Shown piece by piece: positions 45,306-53,410 of a stretch of 64,000 nt of DNA (positions are counted from its first letter, which is position 1; the number at the start of each line of letters is the position of its first letter). Both the position numbers and the translations under genes were made by a program. Below the pieces are notes generated by a model. The model saw only the letters and a program-made list of their open reading frames with translations. It had not been told where the DNA came from and ran no database searches. This stretch comes from an uncultured Ignisphaera sp. (lineage in GTDB: Archaea > Thermoproteota > Thermoprotei_A > Sulfolobales > Ignisphaeraceae), in assembly GCA_938074605.1 (NCBI GenBank), contig CALJEI010000011.1, positions 1 to 64,000 on the forward strand, in the 5' to 3' direction.

Positions 45306-46421
45306 ATGAAGATCTTAATTAAAGATTCCTCAGTATTGACTATGGATGATAAAAAGCGGTTTATAGGAAGGGGCTATATTTATATAGATCAGGGTAGAGT
45401 TGTAGCTGTAGGTGAGGATGAACCTCAACCTGAATTTGAATTTGCCGATTATATTATAGCTGATAGGTTTACTGTGCTACTCCCTGGATTTACAGTTGGA
45501 TTAGGAAATATAATTGACTATCCATTTAGATTTACTGAAAAACCTATAGATACTAAGAGGATTGTAGAGATTCTTAGTAAAAGTGATTTAAATGCATTAA
45601 TCGAAGTTGTCTTAGCATCCCTAGTTGCAAATGGTGCTACCTCAATTGCAACACTTCTACATAGTGTAGATCCAAAAATACTTTCTGCCATAGTCTCTGC
45701 TGCATCATCTAGCTGGATACGCACACGAATTATATTATTAGAAGATAGTAGTATTGACCTTTATAATATGGAGAATGATATTCGAAATGCATTAAAGAGT
45801 TGTAAAGATCTTGAGGCAATAACAAAGAACATTATATCATTTGGATTATTTATTAAAAGTGAGTCTACAGTTAAAAAAATAGAAGGTGTTGTAGATCCCA
45901 CCATATCTATATATGTAGATTCCAGTGTTCAGCAAAAGCTATATGAAGTTTTCCCAAATCTAGGAAACAGAAATATAATTATTGTAAATCCCACTGACAC
46001 CTATACGAGATGTATTTTTAGTGAAATTGAGTTGTGGAGGCATGGCTGTGGTGTTTCACCATATACTCCAACAGTTCTTAACCCTAGAAAACTATTGCAG
46101 GAAGTATATCGTGTTGTAAATGATGTAGAGGAAAGTATTGTAATAGTTTCTTCACTCAATTCAATTAATCATAATATGGGTTCAGGTGTTATTAGGGAAA
46201 ACAGTATTGCTGATATAATTATTCTTGATTTTAGCGAACCTCCTTATGGACCTATACCTCTATCAAAAAAAGCAATAATGAGTGAAATTGTTAATAATGG
46301 CTTCTTAGTTAAAACAGCTATCATAGGGGGTGAGATAGTTTTAGATAATGGTGTTCTTCTAACAGTAGGTAGGGAGTCTATAAAAAGAGTTCAAAACATA
46401 TTAGCAGATTTCAACTACTAA
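45306..46421 (+). CDS. Amidohydrolase-like protein lacking metal ligands
   Basis: 371 residues. The N-terminal strand pattern (ILIKDSSVLTMDDKKRFIGRG) and the C-terminal NSIADIIILDF sequence with a final GGEIVLDNGVLL match the composite domain of cytosine deaminase-type amidohydrolases. However, the HxH motif that should follow LLPGF is replaced by LLPGFTVGLGN, and no compensating His cluster is visible. It is therefore probably a non-catalytic relative, or an enzyme with altered chemistry. The frame is intact, so it is not a recent pseudogene. Confidence 0.7.
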   Translation: MKILIKDSSVLTMDDKKRFIGRGYIYIDQGRVVAVGEDEPQPEFEFADYIIADRFTVLLPGFTVGLGNIIDYPFRFTEKPIDTKRIVEILSKSDLNALIEVVLASLVANGATSIATLLHSVDPKILSAIVSAASSSWIRTRIILLEDSSIDLYNMENDIRNALKSCKDLEAITKNIISFGLFIKSESTVKKIEGVVDPTISIYVDSSVQQKLYEVFPNLGNRNIIIVNPTDTYTRCIFSEIELWRHGCGVSPYTPTVLNPRKLLQEVYRVVNDVEESIVIVSSLNSINHNMGSGVIRENSIADIIILDFSEPPYGPIPLSKKAIMSEIVNNGFLVKTAIIGGEIVLDNGVLLTVGRESIKRVQNILADFNY

Positions 46422-46509
46422 TCTTTGTGTACATTAATGACATCGAATTATTTTATTAGCCTTACACCCTAAGTTTTACCTCACCATAAACATAAATATG
46501 GTGTGATTC

Positions 46510-46995
46510 TTGTACAATAACACATTATTCTGCATATATAGAATATGTATAGAAGAGCAGCAGATATCTAAATTGCTCTCTATCATTGCAATACTCTATA
46601 GGGAGAAGCTATATGAATATAACAGCATGATAAAAGGTACAGGCTACTATCTAAAACCATTTCATATTGTTACAAAAAAGTATAGAGGTAGTAAAAAAAC
46701 GTATTACTACTATGGTAAGTACTGGTATAGACTTTCTCTGCAAGGCTCTAAATTAAAATGGCGCTATATTGGTAATAGAAAACCGTTACAGAATCTACCA
46801 GACCCGCCTATCAATCCCTTAATTTTCACTAGAGTTGTTAGCCATGGTAATGAAAATTGTTTATGTATACTAGAATATCGTAAGGGTGATCCAGAGATAT
46901 TACTAGAATATTTAAAAAAAGCTGTAGTCCTGTTAGAGACTAATAGAGATTTTAATAAAGTTTTGCTGAACTCTCTACAAAATTTGCTACTATAG
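46510..46995 (+). CDS. Hypothetical basic aromatic protein upstream of priL
   Basis: 161 residues from TTG 46510 (ggtg upstream). The middle has an unusual Tyr/Lys-rich run, RGSKKTYYYYGKYWYRLSLQ, then LKWRYIGNRKP. This pattern looks like a compact beta domain repeated in other crenarchaeal hypotheticals, possibly nucleic-acid binding. It is 30 bases before priL on the same strand. A primase accessory role is conceivable but unsupported by any motif. Confidence 0.6.
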   Translation: MYNNTLFCIYRICIEEQQISKLLSIIAILYREKLYEYNSMIKGTGYYLKPFHIVTKKYRGSKKTYYYYGKYWYRLSLQGSKLKWRYIGNRKPLQNLPDPPINPLIFTRVVSHGNENCLCILEYRKGDPEILLEYLKKAVVLLETNRDFNKVLLNSLQNLLL

Positions 46996-47025
46996 AATAG
47001 TGGGAATATAGAGCTGTGATAAATC

Positions 47026-48207
47026 GTGGAGCATCTAATAAAAACTCTATTTATTGATGAAAATTGTAGTGATCTCTATAACACACTTTCAACCTATGAT
47101 GTTTTAAATGACATTGTTAAGGTGTGTAGAAATATCAACTGTAGAAGTGTCCTTGAATTCTTTCTTCAAAAAAGTAGCGAAAATTTAACTTTAATTAATA
47201 CTGTTGATTCTTATCTTAAACTTACACCACTTGCGCTTCTCATCAGTATTTCTTTTGGCAATCCATATATAAATAGATTTGCATATAGATTCTCTAAACT
47301 CTATATAGACTACTATCTAGCCTCCCTTAGCGAAGTTGAATTTATTGAAATAATTAGGGGTTTAGGGTTAGAAATTGAAAGATCTAGTGTATGCTTCAAT
47401 GAAACAGATCTATATATAAATAAAAATAATGCAATTGTTAGAATATGCTATGGATATAGAATACCCTTTACATCATATCTTAAAGCAGTTCAAAATCTCT
47501 CATCAACAGAGGTTTCATGGAGCTTACCTGCTGTACCTCTATACAAGGGTTTTGTTCTTATTGAGAATCGTGAAAAAGTTGCAAGAATTTTTATGGAGTA
47601 CCTACGAAATTCTGTAATCACTAAATTAAGATCTATACTAGCATCGTGTAGCGATCCTAAATCTCTCCTTCTAAACTATATCAATATATTGAATTCTATC
47701 AATCATAGTTTAGCTAATGATATAAGGGAGTTTATTGAGCTTTTAAATTCAGAGGGGCTAAAAACAGATTCTCAGATTCTGAATTCGAAGGAAGTAGCTA
47801 AAAATCTTAGTAAAATAAAGCTATCTGATGCTCTTAAAAATACAGAGAATCTATTGGTGTTTTCAGAAAATTTCTTTCCACCGTGTATACAAAGCATATT
47901 GAGGTCGTTAATCAGTGGTGAGAATCTAACACATCATCAGAGATTTGCTTTAGCTGCCTTCTTAATAAATCTAGATGTAGATATCAATGAACTGCTAAAA
48001 ATCTTTAAATACAGCCCAGATTTTAATGAGAGAATAACTAAATATCAACTAGAGCATTTAGCAGGTTTACGAGGTTCAAAAAGACGTTATCTACCCTATA
48101 GCTGTTCAACTATGAAGACCTTAAATATGTGTAACAATGAGTGTGGTACTAAAAACCCCCTCCAGTACACCTATTACAAACTTAGGTCAAAACCCCAAAT
48201 TAATTAA
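47026..48207 (+). CDS. priL: DNA primase large subunit
   Basis: 393 residues from GTG 47026. The 4Fe-4S cysteines are recognisable: FPPCIQSILRSL (Cys 287), SCSTMKTLNMC (360 and 369) and NNECG (373). Between them lies GENLTHHQRFALAAFLINL, the conserved C-terminal helical core, and ITKYQLEHLAG. PriL binds the template/primer and regulates PriS during primer synthesis. PriS is not in the window. Confident by the C-terminal domain; the N-terminus is divergent. Confidence 0.92.
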   Translation: MEHLIKTLFIDENCSDLYNTLSTYDVLNDIVKVCRNINCRSVLEFFLQKSSENLTLINTVDSYLKLTPLALLISISFGNPYINRFAYRFSKLYIDYYLASLSEVEFIEIIRGLGLEIERSSVCFNETDLYINKNNAIVRICYGYRIPFTSYLKAVQNLSSTEVSWSLPAVPLYKGFVLIENREKVARIFMEYLRNSVITKLRSILASCSDPKSLLLNYINILNSINHSLANDIREFIELLNSEGLKTDSQILNSKEVAKNLSKIKLSDALKNTENLLVFSENFFPPCIQSILRSLISGENLTHHQRFALAAFLINLDVDINELLKIFKYSPDFNERITKYQLEHLAGLRGSKRRYLPYSCSTMKTLNMCNNECGTKNPLQYTYYKLRSKPQIN

Positions 48208-48415
48208 GCAATACCTGAGCATCCTAAAATATTGGATAGAGAATTTATGTTAAGAGCTTTGAGCTATTGTTTCAAGTTTTATAAGATTTATATTGATTGA
48301 TATTGTTTATTGCCACTCCTCTACCAATACTATTGCCATCGCCAATAGCTCTAGTTTTTATACAATCATAGCTGTTAATAGCTATAACTACTGAGGTAAG
48401 GTTTAAAATACATAG

Positions 48416-48679
48416 AACACATATGTACTTTGGAGACTAACAATTGCAAAGAGGCTATTATCAACTAGAGAGGTTGTTAAAAGGCTTGGGATATTGAGGA
48501 AGATTATCAGCAGGTGGATTAAGAGAAACTTAATAAAGATAATATTGCTAGTGGGCAATAGGTACAAGATCCTTGAAAGTAAGGTAGAGAGGCTTTGGAA
48601 GGTAATTAAAGGCTACAGTATTCCAATAGGTACTCTAAGGGATTTAATAGATAAATACTCCTTCACATGGTGGGTATGA
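48416..48679 (+). pseudogene. Remnant of an IS607-type recombinase: MerR-like helix-turn-helix
   Basis: The frame is open from 48416 but has no ATG, GTG or TTG before TTG 48494. It encodes RLLSTREVVKRLGI, RKIISRWIKRNLIKI, NRYKILESKVERL, the N-terminal helix-turn-helix of IS607 TnpA resolvases, with no catalytic serine domain. The tail WKVIKGYSIPIGTLRDLI is unlike the family. The stop (TGA 48677-48679) falls just before the tsr3 ATG. It is probably a truncated relic whose start codon was lost; a short protein from TTG 48494 is still possible. Confidence 0.6.
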
Positions 48680-48684
48680 AAAAT

Positions 48685-49251
48685 ATGCTTAAGCTAATGA
48701 TTTTAACTATGGGTGAGGATAATCCAGCTCTGTGTACAGCTGAACGTTTGGTTAGACGAGGAAAGGCTAGAAGAATTGATAAAGTAGATGAGATACCTAG
48801 ATGTAGTATAGTTCTCAATCCATATGCATACAGCTATTTAAAGTATAGTGATAGACTATGGATTGAAAGGTGCGGATTAGTAGCTGTAGATGTATCGTGG
48901 AAAGAGGGTATAGGGTTTTTAAAGAGCATTAGAAGAGGGCTGCATAGAGTTTTACCCATACTTATAGCTGTAAATCCTACAAACTATGGAAAGCCATTTA
49001 AATTAAGTACTGTAGAAGCATTGGCAGCTGCTCTAATAATTACTGGATTTGATAGAAAGGCTAAAGAACTTCTAGAGGAATTCAAGTGGGGTCCACAGTT
49101 TATTGAAGTAAATAGAGATAAGTTCTCCAGATATATAGGTGGATTAACAGATGATGATATTGACAGAATACAAAAGGAGATATTCAATATAGATACTAGT
49201 AAAACAGTTATAGAAATAATACATAGAATTATTCTAAATGAACTTGAATAA
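48685..49251 (+). CDS. tsr3: 18S/16S rRNA aminocarboxypropyltransferase Tsr3 (DUF367)
   Basis: About 188 residues from ATG 48685 (ggtgggt upstream; in-frame ATGs at 48667 and 48676 overlap the relic). Family landmarks: DNPALCTAERLVRRGKARRI, LNPYAYSYLKYSDR, LVAVDVSWK, VNPTNYGKPFKLSTVEALAAAL. Tsr3 transfers the aminocarboxypropyl group of S-adenosylmethionine to a hypermodified uridine in small-subunit rRNA (acp3 modification). Confident; ATG choice moderately so. Confidence 0.93.
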   Translation: MLKLMILTMGEDNPALCTAERLVRRGKARRIDKVDEIPRCSIVLNPYAYSYLKYSDRLWIERCGLVAVDVSWKEGIGFLKSIRRGLHRVLPILIAVNPTNYGKPFKLSTVEALAAALIITGFDRKAKELLEEFKWGPQFIEVNRDKFSRYIGGLTDDDIDRIQKEIFNIDTSKTVIEIIHRIILNELE

Positions 49252-49664
49252 TACATTGCTATGGTGTATTAAAATATAGATGCACCTTACCCACCTAAGC
49301 AAAGATAAGAAGACTAGACACCTACGTGGAAAAGATAAGACTCTTTCTAAGCTCCGTCATTAGAAGAAATATAGATGTACCATTTACAAAACTTCATCTT
49401 TACCCTAAATAATAACACCTTTAGCTATAAATAATATTCATTGCCTCTTATACAGCAATACAATAAATAATAGCAAATATCTAAAAACTTTATATTGCTT
49501 AAAGTAGTATTAAAACAATAGTTAAGCATTGATAGATATAAACATTTAAGGTAGCTGAAAAGAGGTGTAGCATACATTTATCTCCATAATAGCTATCTTA
49601 GCTTATAGGTCAAGTAAGTTTTTATATACCTACAATACCTCTTGTTTTAAGGTGACTGTAACCA
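49252..49664. other. Gene-free interval
   Basis: AT-rich. One short open stretch (about 49303-49410, text KIRRLDTYVEKIRLFLSSVI) lacks a start codon and is probably decayed. Just before 49665 is ttaaggtgactg, the ribosome site of the Lrp-like gene. No RNA gene seen. Confidence 0.45.
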
Positions 49665-49931
49665 GTGCCTGAAGCTCTAGTCCTTATAAATACTGATGTT
49701 GGAGCTGAAGAGGAGGTACTAGGTCAGATAAAGAATATCAATGGAGTAAAAGAAATATATATGGTATACGGTATATATGATTTGTATACAAGAATTGAGG
49801 CTGATACTGTTGAGGAATTAAAGAATATAATATCCACTAAAATAAGAAGACTCCCAAAGGTAAGATCAACAATAACTATGGTTGTAGTATCTTCAAATAC
49901 AAAATCTAGTAATAGTGATAAGACTAAATAG
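49665..49931 (+). CDS. Stand-alone Lrp/AsnC ligand-binding (RAM) domain protein
   Basis: 88 residues, paralogue of the protein at 24312: it starts PEALVLINTDVGAEEEV and contains MVYGIYDLYTRIEADT. The final 15 residues are a Ser/Lys tail not present in the paralogue. No helix-turn-helix. Probably an amino-acid-sensing oligomer or partner of full Lrp regulators. An aaggtgactgt site fixes the start. It precedes tiaS on the same strand. Confidence 0.9.
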   Translation: MPEALVLINTDVGAEEEVLGQIKNINGVKEIYMVYGIYDLYTRIEADTVEELKNIISTKIRRLPKVRSTITMVVVSSNTKSSNSDKTK

Positions 49932-49978
49932 TATGTTATCGCTATTTTAATATAATACTACTTGGGCATAGATGTATA

Positions 49979-51382
49979 GTGGAATTAAGCAATAATATAT
50001 GTGTACTTCATATAGGTATTGATGATTTTGATTCCCATCAATATGGCTGTACAACACATGCTGCAACCTACTTAATACATAGGTTAAGTGATAGATTTCA
50101 GATAACATTTATAGACTATCCAAATTTAGTCAGATTAAATCCTTCCATTCCATGGAAAACACGTGGAAATGGCGCTATTGCCTTAAGAATATTGGTAGAG
50201 TGTGATAAAATTCAGAATATTGTAGAGTCATGTCAATGGATACTGTTAGAGTACCAGAATACTATCCGTAGATTTAGTGATACCCTCTCACTACATGATG
50301 TTGAACCTGGCCTTATTATTGTAGCAGATCCCATTCCACCAATAATGGCCAGAATCTATATAAAGGCTTTAACAGACGTTCTACTACCATCTATAGTATT
50401 AGAGAAACTTGAGAGATACAAGAATGTATACCTGCTTAATGTATTTAAGAATCGTGGGATAGTAGGAGCATCTGCCGCAATTGGATGGTTTTTAGTTGAA
50501 GATGATTATACCTATGAACTTCTTACATATAGATCAAAGAAGCTGTATAGTGAGAAGAGATGTATTGATAGAGATTCTATTGAGAAATTTGATGAAATAA
50601 GTAGACCAAATACATTTAATAGTATAGATTATGAGAGTGGAAGAATATTGGTAGAATCCCATGGAATGGATCCTATACTCTATGGTGTAAGAGGTGAGTC
50701 TCCAGAAATAGTGAAAATGGCATTAGATATGATTAAAACATGTGAGCCTATTACCGCATGGACAATATTTAGAAGTAATCAAGCGACAGATGCTCATGCA
50801 GTCTATAGAAGTATAGACGAGTTAAGAACATATATGACTGCTAAACTTCACGTAGTTATTGCATCTAAACCTAAAGTCCTCTCAGGTGGAACTGTTATAG
50901 TGAAGGCATTTGATGCATCAGGTGCTATAGATCTTGCCTTTTTCAAACCTTCTACATTAACAGAGGTAGCTTTAGATTTGTGTATAGGGGATGAAGCTAT
51001 TGTTCAAGGACATGTAAAGCCATGGGGAAAGAAAATGGTGTTTCATGTTGAGAAAATTCAGATCATAGACGCTAAGCCAAAATATATATGTAAAGCACCT
51101 AGATGTCCAATATGTGGAGGAAGAACTGAAAAAATAGGATGGGGAAAAGGGTATAGATGTAGAAGATGTAACATAAATATCGTAAATCCTAAGCTAGACT
51201 GTATACACATTGTTAGAAATGTTCAGCAAAGACTATACATGCCACCAGCTAGAACACAAAAACATCTTATTAAACCGATATTGAGATATGGAAAAGAGAA
51301 GATGTGGAAACCATCATTAGTAGGTATAAGGCTAAAGCTAGAAGATGTTAGTAGAATTATTGAACCCCTCTGGTTCCTGTAG
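49979..51382 (+). CDS. tiaS: tRNA(Ile2) 2-agmatinylcytidine synthetase
   Basis: 467 residues. GIDDFDSHQYGCTTHAA opens the kinase/ligase domain, KTRGNGAIALRI follows, and an OB-like region precedes the C-terminal zinc ribbon CPICGGRTEKIGWGKGYRCRRC (split by me: CPIC and CRRC). It attaches agmatine to C34 of tRNA-Ile2 so that it reads AUA. GTG start. The last 18 bases of the gene are repeated at 51650. Confidence 0.95.
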   Translation: MELSNNICVLHIGIDDFDSHQYGCTTHAATYLIHRLSDRFQITFIDYPNLVRLNPSIPWKTRGNGAIALRILVECDKIQNIVESCQWILLEYQNTIRRFSDTLSLHDVEPGLIIVADPIPPIMARIYIKALTDVLLPSIVLEKLERYKNVYLLNVFKNRGIVGASAAIGWFLVEDDYTYELLTYRSKKLYSEKRCIDRDSIEKFDEISRPNTFNSIDYESGRILVESHGMDPILYGVRGESPEIVKMALDMIKTCEPITAWTIFRSNQATDAHAVYRSIDELRTYMTAKLHVVIASKPKVLSGGTVIVKAFDASGAIDLAFFKPSTLTEVALDLCIGDEAIVQGHVKPWGKKMVFHVEKIQIIDAKPKYICKAPRCPICGGRTEKIGWGKGYRCRRCNINIVNPKLDCIHIVRNVQQRLYMPPARTQKHLIKPILRYGKEKMWKPSLVGIRLKLEDVSRIIEPLWFL

Positions 51383-51688
51383 AGCACACATATATCCCAC
51401 TCACTAAACACCCTACATATCTACAATATTCTATTGACTTCATATTGCATCCCAGAGACCCCCCTACTTCAAATGCATCATATCTACCTTTTATCAACTT
51501 CTAAAATCTAATAATTTTAGAATAATATTCTTTATACAAACTTTATAGAATATTATAAAGATAATCTAGTACACCTGAAAAAATAGGGTCTGGGACAATA
51601 TATCAAAAATATATTGCCCTAAACACTATACTGCGCACCTGGTATTACTAACCCCTCTGGTTCCTGTGGAAAACAGGAAATAGTATTT
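51383..51688. repeat. Inverted-repeat cluster and duplicated tiaS tail
   Basis: Contains three AT-rich inverted repeats: tctaaaa/ttttaga (51500-51521), aatattct/agaatatt (51524-51554) and caatatat/atatattg (51596-51616). The 18-mer aacccctctggttcctgt, the end of tiaS at 51363-51380, recurs at 51650-51667. The segment ttcctgtggaaaacaggaa (51661-51679) is a short hairpin just beyond the RNase P RNA 3' end and could end that transcript. No ORF. Confidence 0.55.
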
Positions 51689-52006
51689 GAGCCCAGCCCG
51701 TAATAACCCGTCTTCTGTAGTAGCCGTATTTAGCTAAGCGGTTCCCCACCCCTAATATGGAGATTCATTGGGGTGGTCCTTACTCCCTGGAGGTTGGCCG
51801 TTTCACTGCCTCCACAAATCTCGTCAACGGGTTTCCTGCCCCCCAGTTACCTAGAGGGCCTCACCACATCATTCTCATTGATTTGTGGTCATATCGTTTC
51901 TGTGCCAGAGCCTGGGGTATTACCCCAGCCCCTTGCGGGGCTCCAGCTCCATATGGAGGACGGTGTTTCCTCAGCTTTACCGTTACGGCCTACGGGCTGG
52001 GCCCAT
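51689..52006 (-). ncRNA. rnpB: RNase P RNA
   Basis: Read on the minus strand. The P1 helix pairs gggcccagcccgta (5' end, about 52004) with tacgggctgggctc (3' end, about 51690). Universally conserved elements follow in order: gaggaaacaccgtcctcc near the 5' side (CR-I-like), ggcacagaaacgatatgacc (the acAGAAA region), gcagtgaaacggccaacc, and near the 3' end gcttagctaaatacggctac-tacagaa-gacgggttattacgggc, matching the CTTAGATGAATG...ACAGAA...GGCTTA block. The length, about 318 nt, fits archaeal type A RNAs. It processes tRNA 5' ends. Boundaries are estimated from P1 pairing. Confidence 0.9.
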
Positions 52007-52026
52007 AACAGCTAAACACTATCTAG

Positions 52027-52033
52027 ATTAAAT
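52027..52033 (-). promoter_or_regulatory. TATA box of the RNase P RNA gene
   Basis: The minus strand reads tatttaat around here, about 24 bases before the predicted 5' end near 52004-52006, the normal archaeal TATA distance. No other promoter is visible. Confidence 0.5.
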
Positions 52034-52261
52034 AGCTATCTATAATTGTATTATTAATAATATTAATTTCTAACATCTTTTTCGTCATAGAGTACAAAAG
52101 ACCTCAATATCTATTTAAACCTATATTCTTCACCTCGAATGTTAAGAGATATCAGAGCATTATATCTCAATAGTTTTAACATACCTCTCTATACTATCGT
52201 ATTTAAACTGATGTAGCTTAGACATGATGAAGTATGTGAAAAACCTACAGCCTTTATCCAA

Positions 52262-52368
52262 AAACGTATAGTAGAGTGTGTAGATGGTTGCTTAAAATGT
52301 GGGTTATAATGGTGGTGTGTAGGGATAGAGGTAATGAAATTAATTGCTGTAAACCTGTATAAAAGCTG
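52262..52368 (+). pseudogene. TnpB-type transposase C-terminal relic
   Basis: A frame reads VECVDGCLKCGL followed by a stop. After a frame change it reads CRDRGNEINCC, or IEVMKLIAVNLYKS in the other frame. This resembles the zinc-finger end of TnpB (CPKCG...DRD..AAINI). The whole is frameshifted and short. It overlaps the right copy of the 42-bp inverted repeat. With the helix-turn-helix relic at 48416 and the decayed frame at 44515, it suggests an old IS607-family insertion. Confidence 0.45.
52307..52348 (+). repeat. 42-bp inverted repeat, right copy
   Basis: Identical over 42 bases to the reverse complement of 45003-45044, 7.3 kb away. Edges are sharp (single-base differences on both sides). 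Confidence 0.85.
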
Positions 52369-52735
52369 AACTTAGACTAACATAGATTTTTATACAATCT
52401 GAAACAACAACGCTAAACTATCTTCATTTCTAGTGCTTAAAGTAGGCATTGTTAAGCTACTTTAAGTAAAGATCTATAGATTTCTTTAACTCCTACAAAT
52501 ACCTGAAGCTATCAAGCTGTATTCCTTTGTCCTAATGATGTACTATTGCTAGAGGTGATTTCTAGTGATGTAGCTATCTGGGGTCCGCCTACGAAGCTTT
52601 CCAATTCAAAGAAGTCAAAGCAATAAAGTAGCTATTCTAATGATGATAGATACTATAACTACTTGCAAAAATTTATAGTAGTGAATTTCTGTAGATTGTA
52701 TAAAAGTTTAGCTTTATTATTGTGCCATTGGTTAT

Positions 52736-52921
52736 TTAAGGTATTGGTATTAATATTCTGAATAGAATTATGGCGATAGACGTAGCTACAGTTATTACTA
52801 TTATTAGATATGGATTGACTTTTACTATCCCCTCTAATTCCTCATAAAATCTAACTAAACCAACATAACTTGCTAGTGAAGGACCTTGTCTACGTCTTCT
52901 TGACGACATCTCTATACCCAT
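52736..52921 (-). CDS. secG: Preprotein translocase subunit Sec61 beta
   Basis: 61 residues (57 if ATG 52909 is used). A basic, Ser/Arg-rich N-terminus (MSSRRRRQGPSLASYVGLVR) precedes one transmembrane helix, VNPYLIIVITVATSIAIILF. This is the archaeal Sec61-beta layout. It associates with SecY/SecE in the membrane. The upstream cttaataaac box suggests a near-leaderless transcript. Divergent from the SWIM gene. Confidence 0.92.
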   Translation of the reverse strand: MGIEMSSRRRRQGPSLASYVGLVRFYEELEGIVKVNPYLIIVITVATSIAIILFRILIPIP

Positions 52922-53009
52922 ATAGTAAATTATGATATAGGTTTATTAAGCTTACATCAAGAATTCTCTATTATAGACTTTTTCAATAAAGTAGTATTTA
53001 TGTGGAATT

Positions 53010-53387
53010 ATGGAGCTAGAATCGCTTTGTAGAGATGCCGTCCTAAAACATTTTATAGGTCATGAAAAGCTTTTGAATGCAATTAATATGAGAAGGTTTC
53101 TTGTACTAATTGATAGAGATTATGGCTTAAAGATGTACGTGTTTAAGGGCATTGATAGAGACTATCTTGTATCACCATGTAGAATGTGCACCTGTAGTGA
53201 TTTCATCATAAACTTTGTTGGTAGGAAGAGAGACTATCCCTGCTACCATGTTGTAGGATTTATAATTGCTGAAAAACAGAATAAGTTAAATTATGTAGAG
53301 CTTGATCACAATACACTAATTTCTATAGTTAATGAAATTGTTTTCCAGGGATTTTCTTCAAAACTAAGAAAGATTATTAAGAGTTAG
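53010..53387 (+). CDS. SWIM zinc-finger protein
   Basis: 125 residues. The SWIM pattern CxCxnCxH is visible as CTCSDF, a 10-residue spacer, then YPCYHV. Two extra cysteines lie just before (CRMCTC). SWIM domains bind DNA or protein; archaeal versions are linked to RadA paralogues and recombination. The GGGP synthase gene follows after 23 bases. Role inferred from family only. Confidence 0.8.
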   Translation: MELESLCRDAVLKHFIGHEKLLNAINMRRFLVLIDRDYGLKMYVFKGIDRDYLVSPCRMCTCSDFIINFVGRKRDYPCYHVVGFIIAEKQNKLNYVELDHNTLISIVNEIVFQGFSSKLRKIIKS

Positions 53388-53410
53388 CTAAGTTCAAATA
53401 CTTCTGTAAC

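Larger units (their letters stand above)
52007..52735. other. Gap between RNase P RNA and secG
   Basis: Apart from the rnpB promoter, this interval holds a TnpB-like relic and one copy of the 42-bp inverted repeat. The rest (52360-52735) has no feature I can support. An atgatga box at about 52223 has no matching D box, so I do not call a guide RNA. Confidence 0.5.

Noticed and set aside
48667-48684. Earlier tsr3 ATGs
   Set aside because: They overlap the relic stop and the start region of the family fits ATG 48685 better.
51757-52015. Two overlapping plus-strand ORFs (80-83 aa)
   Set aside because: They lie on the antisense of RNase P RNA; their length is due to the GC-rich RNA gene.
52216-52262. 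atgatga box as a guide RNA start
   Set aside because: No D or D' box at proper spacing.
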